Under the pieces are notes generated by a model. The model saw only the letters and a program-made list of their open reading frames with translations, was not told the origin of the DNA and did not search any database. A program made the position numbers and the translations under genes. Positions 10,270-20,179 of a stretch of DNA of 64,000 nt are shown in pieces. This DNA is from Pollenia angustigena (Eukaryota > Arthropoda > Insecta > Diptera > Polleniidae), in NCBI GenBank assembly GCA_930367215.1, contig OV884057.1, forward strand, positions 203,845,621 to 203,909,620, written 5' to 3'. The first letter of the stretch is position 1, and the number at the start of each line of letters is the position of its first letter.

Positions 10270-11243
10270 ACGTGTGTGAAGATAAATATGAAAAGTTAAA
10301 TATGTTTTTAAAAAATATCGCATGTGATAAAAAATATTTTAAAAAAATATCGCATGCGTATTATAAAGAAAATACGGCTATTTATGCGAAATTTTACAGT
10401 TTTTATGAAAAATTAATAATTTTTATTTAATATTTAAAACTATTTAGATATTTAGTTAGTCTTTTTATATTAAAATTTATGATTTTTGAAACAATACGAC
10501 TTAGAGTGAAAATCTCATGAAAGTGCTGTGTGAGGGATATGGCCACTGTGTCCAAACCCTTCGATCTCAGGGAATCAAACCTAATGGAAAATGAAGACTA
10601 TGGACAGGGCTACAATAACCTATAAGCACTTTATCCAAATTGTTTTTGTGAAAATTTTTATACACTTTTGAAAATTTGACTTAGAGTGAAATTCTCTTGA
10701 AAGTGCTGTGTGAGGGATATGGCCACTGTGTCCAAACCCTTCATTTTCCATTAGGTTTGATTCCCTGAGATCGAAGGGTTTGGACACAGTGGCCATATCC
10801 CTCACACAGCACTTTCAAGAGAATTTCACTCTAAGTCAAATTTTCAAAAGTGTATAAAAATTTTCACAAACACAATTTGGATAAAGTGCTTATAGGTTAT
10901 TGTAGCCCTGTCCATAGTCTTCATTTTCCATTAGGTTTGATTCCCTGAGATCGAAGGGTTTGGACACAGTGGCCATATCCCTCACACAGCACTTTCATGA
11001 GAATTTCACTTTAAGTCGTATTGTTTCAAAAATCATAAATTTTAATATAAAAAGACTAACTAAATATCTAAATAGTTTTAAATATTAAATAAGAATTATT
11101 AATTTTTTATAAAAACTGTAAAATTTCGTATAAATAGTCGTATTTTCTTTATAATACGAATGCGATATTTTTTTTAAATATTTTTTATCGCATGCGATAT
11201 TTTTTAAAAACATATTTAACTTTTCATATTTATCTTCACACGT
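10270..11243. mobile_element. Foldback element with 180-bp repeated arms
   Basis: The ends ACGTGTGTGAAGATAAATAT and (right, reverse-complemented) ACGTGAAG-like ACGTGTGAAGATAAATATG are flanked by CAATTTAGT (10261-10269) and CAATTTGGT (11244-11252). These form a 9-bp duplication with one mismatch, or 8 bp depending on the boundary. The whole element is a palindrome centred near 10756. Each arm holds a ~180-bp unit beginning TTAGAGTGAAAATCTCATGA (10501, 10681), and the right arm carries the inverted equivalents. The end sequence and the unit are related to 45212-47139. The superfamily is uncertain (Mutator-like is possible). No coding potential. Confidence 0.85.
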
Positions 11244-11252
11244 CAATTTGGT

Positions 11253-11572
11253 CGGAATATTTATTATATATTGGGTCCCATATTACAGATCCATACTCCA
11301 ATACAGGTCTTACAAGGAAGTATACAGACTTTTCGTAACATATGGATCCTTGAACTCTTTAGCCCAACTTTTTACAAAACCGATCATGCCTCTGCCTTTA
11401 TTAGCTGTCATTGTTATATGTGCGATGAAATTTAGTTTTGAGCCAAGCAGAATTCCAAGATCTAAGAAATTATCCACGAACTTCAACTGATACCTTTCAA
11501 ACAAGTAGCATGCAGGTACTGGACTCTTTCTAACAAAACGCATGTATTTACATTTTTTTAGATTAAGTTGCA
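11253..11572 (-). pseudogene. LINE reverse transcriptase fragment (thumb region)
   Basis: The minus strand from 11573 gives MQLNLKKCKYMRFVRKSPV, then FVDNFLDLGILLGSKLNF and IGFVKSWAKEFKDPYVTK. After a +1/-1 shift near 11310 it gives LVRPVLEYGSVIWDPIYNK. These blocks follow the YxDD motif in non-LTR reverse transcriptases. The upstream six residues (WCNVNL) lie beyond the TIR element at 12508-12530. Confidence 0.85.
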
Positions 11573-12507
11573 CACTGAAAGAATTTTCTTCGCAATACTA
11601 ACGAATTTTGACATTAATCCCATGAAAAATTGCATTATAAAGGAACCTATGCAGCGCTTCGTTGGATCAATGAAACCTGTTTCATTAACAGGACTTAATG
11701 AAACATTACATTAGATCCATGAATATTATTCATTGGATGAATACTTTCAATAAAGTAAAATTTGTTTTTTTCATTTTTTTTTTTATTTTTTTTTTTCCTT
11801 TTTTCTTATTTTATTTTACTTTATTTTATTTTATTTTTTATTTTTTTTTCTGTCTCTGGTGGGATTCGAACATGTAACCTCGGTGCTGATAGACTAGCTC
11901 ACTACCAGCTAGTCTACCGGGGCAGTGTAGTTTTTGTATAAAAAAACTATGTTTTTTTCTCAATTAGGACCGTAAATATGAGATTAAATTGTCCATAATA
12001 ACAATAACAACGTTGATTGAAAGTGGATTGAAAGTTTTTGTTTCATTACTATAATGACATTTTTATTGTCATAATGAAAATTTAATTTATGAAGGCAATT
12101 ATTGAAATATGTTGCTTTTATAAAAAAATTTTTTGATTTCATAACTTTAATGGCATACATGTAACATTAGATGTATGAAGTTATTAAATCTTACATTTTT
12201 TAAATAACAATTAAACATTTTTTTAAGGAAACTATAATTTTGTATTAATTTATGAATATAGTTATGTTTGTATATTGTTTTTTTAAGTTCCCAATTAAAA
12301 TTTTTTGTTTAACTTGGACAAACTTAAGTTTTCATATATCCAATGAAAATTTTTAACGTAATTACGAAATCTAATGAAGCGATTTTAACGAAAATACTTC
12401 ATCAAACCTATGAAATTCCATTTAGACAATGAAAATTTTCATTTACCCAAGGAAAACTTTTTTATGAAAATGATTCATTAAATATATGAAGCATTTTTCT
12501 TTCAGTG
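11573..12507. mobile_element. TIR element 'CACTGAA', copy B
   Basis: Starts CACTGAAAGAATTTTCTTCG and ends TTTTCTTTCAGTG, 935 bp. Flanked by CA on both sides (11571-11572, 12508-12509). Restoring the reading frame of the interrupted LINE requires removal of the element plus one CA, so the target duplication is 2 bp. It matches copy A and gives the empty-site sequence for the foldback in copy A. No coding frame. Confidence 0.9.
11852..11924 (-). other. tRNA-like segment (box A/box B) in element copy B
   Basis: On the minus strand TAGACTAGCTGG matches box A at 11 of 12 positions, and GTTCGAATCC matches box B well about 37 bases later. The hairpin GACTAGCT...AGCTAGTC is perfect over 8 bp. Acceptor and T stems do not pair properly. 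The segment is conserved with 3108-3180, so it belongs to the element. It could derive from a tRNA or SINE; not a functional tRNA. Confidence 0.5.
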
Positions 12508-12557
12508 CATAAGGTTTACATTGCACCACGTGTAAAAATAATTTCCACTAAAACTTT

Positions 12558-13090
12558 AACTTAAAAATATTTATAACTAAAAAATGTTCTTCCTATTACT
12601 GTTGTAAAAACGTTTTTTTTTTTTATTAAATTTTAAGCGGTAGATATGAAAATATATGAAAAAATTTTATATTTTAATGTTTCATAACATTAATGAAAAA
12701 AATTCATAGCGATAACGAAATACTGAGTTTAGCTAAATCTAAGAAATATTTAGGTTCAAAAACAAACAACGAGAAAGAAAAAACAAGAGCAACAAATTCT
12801 CATACACAATAAATACACAAAATTTCCGCAGTAGTACAAGCCAGAAAAATGGAAAGATGAAGGCAGATGAAGCTCGTCGCGGGCTGGAAGACGAAATAAG
12901 TTCAATTTAATTAAAGGTTAGGTAATGAAAGTAGAACATAACATGATGTAAACGAAATATAAAAACGAAATAGTTTTCATTTCAGTTATAAAAAAAATGT
13001 AAAAATCACAACAACTCAATACGCACATTGAAAAACTGGAAAAAAAATTTTTAATTTCATTCAAATATAAAAACATTTATATTTAAATAA
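12558..13090. other. AT-rich DNA with no recognised feature
   Basis: Contains ATGAA/TTCAT-rich sequence (12640-12730) that may belong to a CACTGAA-type element, then A-rich sequence. A short GC-richer patch (CAGATGAAGCTCGTCGCGGG) at about 12863 has no coding context. Confidence 0.4.
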
Positions 13091-13744
13091 TCAGCCCTAT
13101 CGTGAATAACAAGTGGAATTTTTGTTCCCATGAAATTTTCATGCCCCTCGTGAATCTCATGTGAAAAATTTTTCACTCTATCAGTTCCAGTGAATGTAAA
13201 AAAAAGAAGAAAGATTAAAAAAATTAAAAATCAATGAAATGTTTGTTCAAAAATATACAAAAATTTAAAGAAAAGTTAAAGTAATAAAGCAAAATATTTA
13301 GTATTGGAGGGATAGTTTGATTACAACGTAAGTTTTTTGCACTTTTTAAATTTAATGTAGTAAATTATTTTCCAAAATTCTGCCACCAAAACAATCGAAA
13401 GTTTCACAAATCCGCAGGCAATCGACCTGTTGCTTTGCATTTTGTTGAGCAATATATCGGTTTGTGCCTTTTTAACTTTATTAACCCTTAATATTCGATT
13501 TATAGGAGGAGCTTCTTAAATACATGTTCTGTTTCCTAGCAAAAATAAAGTGAGAAAATCTAAGGGAAATGAGAACAAATTACGAGGGAAACATTTTTTC
13601 ACGATAAGGAGAATTTTTTCCCGTGAACATTTTTTCACGTTATTATTCTCCTTTGAATTACATTTTTCAATGGAGTTGTTCATGATCACAAATATGTGAA
13701 AAGTGGAAAAATTACGAGGGGAAAATTTTTCACGATAGGGGTGA
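13091..13744. mobile_element. TIR element 'TCASCCCTATCGTGAA'
   Basis: The left end TCAGCCCTATCGTGAA and the right end, reverse-complemented, TCACCCCTATCGTGAA are nearly identical. A flanking ATAA on both sides may be a short target duplication. Inside, 'TTTTTCAC' and 'CGAGGGGAAAA'-type words recur. Similar ends (CGATAGGGGTGAAT) occur at 20043-20056 and 24198-24214, so this is a family. No coding frame. Confidence 0.65.
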
Positions 13745-14517
13745 ATAAAAAAGTTTCTTTAAACGTTTGACATTAAAAAAATGCGCAATTTTCATTGATT
13801 TTATGAAACATTTCATTAACGGGGGGATAATGTAACATTCTTCATTAATCCAATGAAGGGTTACACAGGTTGACTTTTAATGTAAAAATTAATGCTAAAT
13901 CCAATGGAAAATAAATTACAGAATCACACTATCGTTACAGCAAGCGAAAATTAAGGGTAGTTTTTAGAGAATTATCTTAATATTTTTTATTAAGATAGAA
14001 GATTCCATGACAATTCAGTAAGAAACAAAATATCGGCCAAATGTTCGACAATAACGTAAGCGACATTAGGGATGGGCAAATTAAAAAAATATATCGAAAT
14101 CGATATTTTTTAAGAGTATCGATATTTATTATTTCAAAAATATCGATGTATCGATATATCGAACGTATTTTGCTGAAACTATTATCAAATTAAAAAATTT
14201 AATATTTTTTTTTTTTTTTTTTTCTCATTATTTATTTATTGAATCTTCATATATTAAATATGAACTAACAATAATTAATCAAATCTTAACCTAATGCTTT
14301 ATTTTATGTCCTGCCAGTGCCAGACAAAAATTTTCTTCATCACGGGTTCTGTTCACATATGTAGGTGTTTATCGCTCATCTTAATGGGTAAGTGCTGCAG
14401 TGTCTCTTCTTCTTAGGCGAGAGTGGCCGCTATCATTTAAAATATTTCGTGCTAGTGGATTTGGGTGCAACTCTAGCCTTTTCAAATATTTTACCGCATA
14501 CTTCGTAATAATAGTCC

Positions 14518-15090
14518 TTACCAGTGGCACATTGAGATCCTTGTGGATATTTGAGTTTTAACATACCAAGGGGCAGCTGTAATTATTCGAAGAAGTTTAT
14601 TTTGGCGCCTTTGAATTTTTTCGATATTTGAGGCCGAGGCAGTGCCCCATAGTTGAATACCGAAGCACCATATTGGCTTTAAAATAGCGTTGTAAAGTAG
14701 TAGTTTGCAGTCGAGACTAAGAACAGAATTTCTTCCAATAAGCCAGTTAATTTGAATTGCTTTTAGTTTCATTTGGGTTAATTTTGCTTCTATATGGCAT
14801 TTCCATGTTAAACGCCAATCTAGATGAATACCGAGATATTTGACATGCGATTGTTGAGGCACTAGTTGATTATTGATTTTAATAGGGGGACATGTTTCCC
14901 GACGCAAGGTATATGTTATATGTACGCTTTTTTGCTCATTGACCTTTATTCTCCATTGTTTAAACCACAGTTCTAGTTGAAATATATGATTCTGCAGGTA
15001 TCGAGATGCTTCACGACTGTTCTCGTGTACGCTTAGAAAAGCTGTATCATCAGCAAAAGTTGAGGTAAGGGTGTGATTGTTTGTTGGCAT
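14518..15090 (-). pseudogene. Jockey-type reverse transcriptase, C-terminal half
   Basis: A 190-codon uninterrupted frame that begins just before the catalytic STFADDTAFLSV motif (both Asp residues present). It continues through VKYLGIHLDWRLTWKCHI and KPIWCFGIQLWGTAS to IIT.APWYV. It is separated from the upstream frame (15141-15593) by an in-frame stop near 15141 and by a deletion that removes the AGVPQGS-type palm block. The original continuation after 14518 (HPNPLARNI.N-like, about 14430-14480) is in another frame. Inactive. Confidence 0.85.
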
Positions 15091-15140
15091 AAAAAACCGC
15101 CTTCTTTAATAATAAATTTTCGACCGACCAGGTAGCTTTC

Positions 15141-15593
15141 TTACAGCTTGTGTGTATTAACCGGTAGGTTTAGCTTCAACATATGTAACAAGCCTACATG
15201 CCAGACTTTGTCAAAAGCTTGAGAAACATCTATGAAAAGAGCGGAGCAATATTTTCTTTCTTCAAAGGCTTTTCTTATGGCGTTTACTATCCGATGGGTT
15301 TGTTCAATTGTGCTATGCTCTCTTCTAAAGCCGAATTGATGATTGGGTATACACCCATTGTCATTTAAAATTGGGGTTAATTTTGACGCTAAGAGCTTCT
15401 CAAACAGCTTTGATATATTAGAAAATAAGCTAATAGGCCTATATGACTCAACTTTTGTGTGATCTTTTCCTGGCTTGGGTATCATCGTTATAAAGGAGAC
15501 CTTCCATTCTTGAGGGTAGTATTCAAGGCGTAAAATAGCATTAAAAATATAAAGAATAATTTTCTTTGCTATGCGAGGTAGCTCCAAAAGCAT
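15141..15593 (-). pseudogene. Jockey-type reverse transcriptase, fingers and first palm motif
   Basis: A 150-codon frame with conserved RT blocks: VSFITMIPKPGKD, ESYRPISLFSNISKLFEKLL, HQFGFRREHSTIEQTHRI and the motif A block SALFIDVSQAFDKVWH, whose first Asp is the metal ligand. An upstream frame (15657-15860) encodes PLRNLNGSWARNDNEKGNLF, the N-terminal RT edge, separated by stops near 15600-15657. Broken by at least two frameshift or stop lesions. Confidence 0.85.
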
Positions 15594-15844
15594 TTTGTTA
15601 CTGATTTTATCAATACCAGGTGCCTTCTTGGTGTTTAATTCACAAATAGCCCTTTCTTATTCCCTTATCTCAAATCTTAGGGGGATAGCTGCTCTAACAT
15701 TAACAGGCGGCAACTCGTGCGCTGTATCGTCAGGTATATTTTGGGTAAATACGTTTTTCAAATGATTTACAAACAGGTTTCCTTTTTCATTATCATTTCT
15801 TGCCCAACTTCCATTCAAGTTTCTTAATGGTAATATGTATGTAT

Positions 15845-16065
15845 GTCTAAGTTCATTGAACATGAATTGGCGTTCAAATGATTCATGTCATGTTGACGAC
15901 ATGTGCTTTTTTGATATTGAAAACAATAACAAAATTAAACAACGAATGAAAAAGCAAAACGTAAAGACGGTATATGCATCTGTGTACTCGTTTCTTTTCC
16001 CGTCGTCCCTCTCGCCTTAAAAGTAGCAATCTTGTCAATAAGACATGAGTCGTGTGAACTCAGAC
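15845..16065. mobile_element. MITE with TAT target duplication (family H, copy 2)
   Basis: Left end GTCTAAGTTCATTGAACATG; right end (reverse-complemented) GTCTGAGTTCACACGACTCA. Flanked by TAT on both sides (15842-15844, 16066-16068). The interior shares long blocks with copy 1 at 6348-6644 (CATGAATTGGC, CTTTTTTGATATTGAAAACA, GTACTCGTTTCTTTTCCCGT). It is inserted at the 5' edge of the LINE remnant. Confidence 0.85.
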
Positions 16066-16274
16066 TATGTACATATATATGCACGAATCTTATTATTATT
16101 ATTCCAAATAAATATAGGCACATACATATTTATATTGTACCAAAAACCGCATAAAATAAATCTTTTCAAGTTCGCTTGACTTAACTGTTTAAATTAGAAA
16201 TCTGCAATGTGAAAACCCCGCTTTTTTCTTATTTCTTCTTCTTATAAATGCCAATCATTTTAGATCTTCATACA

Positions 16275-16727
16275 AGGCGAATTGATGAGAATGTGAGGTC
16301 AACTCTACAACAACACTGCTTCTGTGGTCGGGTTGTCAAAAATATTGTTATTAAAAAATAGGTTTGTTTAAATAAAAAAATTGTTTGTATCATGGTGAAA
16401 TAATAAAGGTGGCAGATGACGATTTTTTGCTCTTGTATTGTTTGTCTAATCTTATTTCAAAGTTTTGTTGATGATTACAAAAAGTTCACGTTTTGTGCTG
16501 TGATTATTGTATTTTATTACAGTTTTTGATAATTTTAAATTAAAATAAATAAGATATTGACCATAATTAAATAAAAATTGGGTAAAAATGTATTTATTTC
16601 ATCACGTTCAGCGGCACGCTTTGATTTTTGTTAAAAGCTTTTTTGACGTAAACGGTGATATAATTTCCATCCGAACACCGAAAAAACCCCATATGTTGAC
16701 TTGAACCCACCTTCTAGTGAATTCGCC
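16275..16727. mobile_element. Repeat with AAGGCGAATT ends
   Basis: Left AAGGCGAATTGATGAGAATG and right (reverse-complemented) AAGGCGAATTCACTAGAAGG suggest short imperfect terminal repeats. The interior 16420-16640 is an inverted copy of 541-880. Similar AAGG(C/T)GAATTCA ends appear at 38824 and near 145. No coding frame. Confidence 0.5.
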
Positions 16728-17213
16728 TTAATCTTCATATTAGTTTAAAAAAACATATGGTGCATGCTGTGATGCCGATTCTTATAAAAACATTTTGTTT
16801 GAAAAACGGCTAAAATTTTGAGTTTTTAATGAAGACTGACTTTAAAAAATATCGAATTCGATAGTCGTATTTTAATATCGATGTATCGATATATCGGTAT
16901 TTTAAATATCGGCGATATATATAGATTATTTCTTCTAAAAATATCGATATTTTGATATATCGATATTTTTTGCCCATTCCTAAGCGACATCATTTTCAAC
17001 TTTCGTTTTTTTTTAATAAATGACTTTATTGGCAACACTTGCATCATCTCCTTAAATGTCAAGGTCACATAATGTACCGCTACGATTTTATAGCAAGAAC
17101 AATTTTATCGAAAGCGACAAATTTCATACAAAATTTATAAGAATAAACTAAAAAAAAAAACTCTTCCGTGTAAACTCTAATTTTTGGCGCTGACGTTATT
17201 TTCGCGGTTAAGG

Positions 17214-17664
17214 TTAAGGTTTAATGACTCTGAGACATAATTGAGATTGAATGTCGGTTATGTGCCGAATTATCTCATTCTGTAGCTGTTGAATTGTTCT
17301 TGGCTTACTGACGTACACAAAAGGTAAACTGTGTGTGTGTGCATCGTTAAACTTGATGATAAATTTTTCACTTTGACTGCAAAGTATGTGATGTGTTTGG
17401 GAACTCAGCCTAATTAATAATCTTTTTCCAAGATGAAGATTTTTGCTTTCTTAAAAATCACACGCCATTTAAAGATCACTGACACAAAACTTTTGTAAAT
17501 TCTTCGATTTTATTAATGACAAATTGGCTAATTAACACGGCACTCTTCTATAAAAGAATCACTTTCACTTACAGACTGGAAGTAACAAATTGATCTTTTG
17601 AGTCATATTAAAAATCCATTATTTTACAACATTTTGCACGAAACGGAAAGAAATGCACATGAAA

Positions 17665-17698
<34 letters not shown>

Positions 17699-18600
17699 CT
17701 TAACATGATTGATGCAACAACATTTTTGTTGGTCTTTAGCAGGCTCGCTGTCTGCAGTTGATTCCCATTATATTGTGTCAGTTCATTCATTCATTCTAAC
17801 CAAACAGTCAGTCAGTCATTCATGATGACAAAGTTAATGACGTTGTTGACCATCCGTAGTTAAACAAACCACCATGTGTGTGGTCTCTCTTCCATTTCTT
17901 TTTCTATATAAAGTTTTGATCTTGTTTTGCGGTTTCTTTACTATTTCCTTCTTGTCTCTTCGTTTTAGTTTTAGAATTAGTCAATCGTATGTGAATGTAT
18001 CTGTGCGGTTTCTTTTATTTTTAATAAAGATTGATCATCATCAAAATCATCATCATCATTTTCTACATCATAGTTGTCATTAACATCATCACACATTTTG
18101 TGTCTATAAACATTTCTAAGCTTGATGTTGGCAGATTTTTTTTGCTGTTTGTATCTTTCAGTTCACTTTTTTTTTTATCTAATTCACACATTTGTTTTTT
18201 GTTTGTTGGTGCTGCAATCTCGTCTAAGATTTGAAGGAACTTATTCATAGTCATTTTCCCTTAATGGTAAAAATCATTAATGATATCTTTATGGTTTCGA
18301 AAAAAAAAAACACACACACATAGTCAGAACAGACCACACGCATAGGCCAGAGAACTATGAGTGATAAATGTTAGACATAAACAATAAAAAAATGTTAAAG
18401 AGCAATTACAGAGCTAATAGAACTGATTATAAGATAAAAGGCTCAGTTAGCCGGGAGTAACAGTAACTTAACCTTACCGTAAAAAAGTAAGACCAATCTA
18501 TTTCTTACAGATTGAGACGTTACATCTTACTGCTTACTATAACATCTTACTGCTAATTTGCAACGTAACTGCTACTCCCAGCTAACTGCGCCTTTAGGCT
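17214..18600. other. Mostly unique AT-rich DNA, no gene recognised
   Basis: Contains a 30-base poly(A) at 17666-17695, a CATCAT-rich patch at 18028-18095 and short low-complexity frames (60-69 codons) with no domains. At 18430-18600 TAACTGC/GCAGTTA-type words form loose inverted repeats. No exon signature could be supported. Confidence 0.4.
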
Positions 18601-18787
18601 AATTTTGATTTAAGCTCTGTTCAAATTTGTGCGCAATGTTGAGCAACATTTAGTATTTCATAAAAAAAAAAAAAAAAAAATTTGGTGTTTAACAAATATT
18701 GTCTATCTCGCGAGTTTGCAGAACTCAACGTTTTTATTCTTTTAATGTATGCGACATTGTTTTGCGTATGACAACGAATTTCTTATA

Positions 18788-19620
18788 ATGGGTGATTTTT
18801 TAGCTATTATCTTTTTGGCAACACTGGTTTAAACATCTGACGCACGTTTCGTGTTTTGTTTCACTGTCAAACATCTTCAGTTTGGTCTATAATTTAACCA
18901 TGAATCATCTTACAAACGAACAACGCTTGCACGCTTCTTCCATTCAGCGACGAAGCTCATTTTTGGCTCAATGGGTACGTTAATAAGCAGAATTGTCGAT
19001 TTTGGTGAAAAAGTCACAGTTTGGTGCGGTTTATGGATGGTGGCATCATTGAACCGTACTTCTTCAAAGATGATGCGACTCGTAACGCAACTGTGAACGG
19101 TGAGCTCTACCGTGAGATGATATCCAACTTTTTTTTTTACCAAAATGCAAGAGCTTGACTTGCATGACATGTGGTTTTAACAAGACCGTGCCACATGCCA
19201 CACAGCACGCTTAACAATGGACTTATTGGGAGGCGAGTTCGGTGAACATTTGATTTCACGTTCGGGACCGGTCAATTGGCCGCCTAGATCGTGCGATTTA
19301 ACGCCTTTAGACTATTTTTGGTGAGGCTATGTTAAAGCTCATGTCTATACACACATGCCCGCTTTAATTGACGCATTGGAAGACAACATTGATGCATTTA
19401 ATCATGATATACCGGCCGAAATGTTGGAAAGAGTATGCCAAAATTGGACTAAGTGGATGGAACATTTGAGGCGCAGTCACGGTCAACATTTGCATGAAAT
19501 AATCTTCAAAGATTAAATTATATGGACCGTACTATCGATTCAAATAAAGATTTCATGCATTTTTCTGAATTTTATGTGTTCTTTTTTTAACTTTCCTATA
19601 GCTCTTAAGAAATCACCCAT
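18788..19620 (+). mobile_element. Tc1/mariner element with intact ends, internally deleted
   Basis: The ends are ATGGGTGATTTTTTAGCTAT and (right, reverse-complemented) ATGGGTGATTTCTTAAGAGC, flanked by TA on both sides (18786-18787, 19621-19622), the standard duplication for this superfamily. At 833 bp it is shorter than typical 1.2-1.3-kb members, because the transposase N-terminal DNA-binding region is deleted. Confidence 0.9.
18900..19516 (+). pseudogene. Tc1/mariner transposase, deleted and broken
   Basis: ATG at 18900 starts MNHLTNEQRLH, then sequence jumps into the catalytic domain, so a deletion removed the helix-turn-helix region. The first catalytic block survives as DEAHFWLNGYVNKQNCRFW (about 18950-19005), followed by VTVWCGLW. 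The second block has a stop in place of a Gln before QDRATCHTA (about 19170-19200). The third is RSCDLTPLDYFW followed by a stop where LWGYVK is expected. The C-terminus ends HLHEIIFKD at 19515. Stops and frameshifts make it inactive. The fragment at 1544-1933 is from the same family. Confidence 0.9.
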
Positions 19621-20179
19621 TATTTTATTATAGTGTCGCTTTTAAAAAAGGTATTTTACTAAAGTGTTGTTACCGGTTGTATGAATAAATTTTTTTTTCT
19701 CATTTAACGTTAAGTTATACTTTTCTCCATTATTTTAAGTTTAATCACATAACAAAAACCGAAAAGATGTTGCTTAAAATTGCGCTACTTGTATTATTTC
19801 GCACTTGTAAACAAATGTTGCAAGAATCATTTCGTTATTATTTCGTAAAGCCTACTACTTTGTTTAAATTTGTGAAAAAAGTTAAGCAACATTGATTATT
19901 TCACACGAAAATTTTGACATGTATCATATCTCGCGAGTTGGCACGATTTGACGTTTTTATACCTTCAAAGTATGCGACATTGTTTTGCGTTTGTAAACAA
20001 ATTCAAACAGTCGTAGGCGTATTTTAAATTCGCCAACATCGATAGGGGTGAATTTTTTTTATAAAAAATTAAATAAAAAACTACAAATGGATGTAAAACT
20101 TTTACCGGTTGTGTTATTTATATTTTAAACTTTTTTTCTTTTGCTTAAAATTCTACGCGAAATAAGCGCAGCTTATATA

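Larger units (their letters stand above)
8417..12557 (-). mobile_element. 5'-truncated non-LTR retrotransposon with three nested insertions
   Basis: The target duplication CACTAAAACTTT is perfect at 8417-8428 and 12546-12557. On the minus strand the element runs from about 12545 to 8429, ending in a short A-tract after a ~140-bp 3' untranslated region. Removing the nested elements at 8754-10070, 10270-11243 and 11573-12507, with their duplications, leaves only ~870 bp. This encodes the thumb and C-terminal part of a reverse transcriptase. The pieces include WCNVNL before 12508; a block with QLNLKKCKYMRF and LGILLGSKLNF; VRPVLEYGSVIWDP; and a C-terminal part containing NVPERPSRHFVPL. One frameshift lies near 11310. 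The RT catalytic core is missing because of the 5' truncation. Clade not certain. Dead on arrival and then repeatedly hit. Confidence 0.9.
14203..15842 (-). mobile_element. Jockey-type LINE, 5'-truncated and internally deleted
   Basis: On the minus strand the element ends in a long poly(A) (poly(T) at 14205-14223 on the plus strand) after a ~290-bp tail region. The coding remnant runs from about 15840 (PLRNLNGSWARND) through the reverse transcriptase to the C-terminal helix block. It is closely related in motif layout to the LINE at 21470-23037: both share KYLG..LD.RLTWK and 'LWGTAS'. The distal 5' junction is hidden by a MITE at 15845. A target duplication is not clear. Confidence 0.85.
14067..16982. 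mobile_element. 2.9-kb hAT-like element carrying nested LINE and MITE
   Basis: The ends are TAGGGATGGGCAAA and (right, reverse-complemented) TAGGAATGGGCAAA. The perfect 8-bp target duplication AGCGACAT is at 14059-14066 and 16983-16990. TAGNG ends plus an 8-bp TSD fit hAT. Both subterminal regions (about 14085-14165 and 16850-16965) are dense in ATATCGATA/TATCGATAT words, which could be transposase-binding subterminal repeats. No hAT transposase is visible. The interior holds a Jockey-type LINE (14203-~15842), a family H MITE and a repeat at 16275-16727. Confidence 0.9.
14045..17213. mobile_element. TIR element 'AACGTAAGCG' split by a hAT-like insertion
   Basis: The left remnant, ending AATAACGTAAGCGACAT (14050-14066), and the right part at 16983-17213 (ending ACGTTATTTTCGCGGTTA) together match the complete 250-bp element at 23093-23343. 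The shared interior includes a GACTTTATTGGCAACAC block and 'AATGTCAAGGTCAC'. Everything between 14067 and 16990 is a later insertion plus its target duplication. No coding capacity. Confidence 0.8.
18603..20170. repeat. Two copies of a dispersed repeat, one interrupted by mariner
   Basis: The block TATCTCGCGAGTT...TATGCGACATTGTTTTGCGT occurs at 18703-18765 and again at 19926-19993. The downstream words ACCGGTTGT and TTGCTTAAAATT occur at 19670-19780 and 20104-20150. The first copy is split by the mariner at 18788-19620. They are direct repeats about 1.2 kb apart including the insertion. A CGATAGGGGTGAAT end lies at 20042. Confidence 0.55.

Noticed and set aside
17874..18254. Three overlapping 63-69-codon frames around a CATCAT patch
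   Set aside because: Low complexity, overlapping on both strands, no start context or domain.
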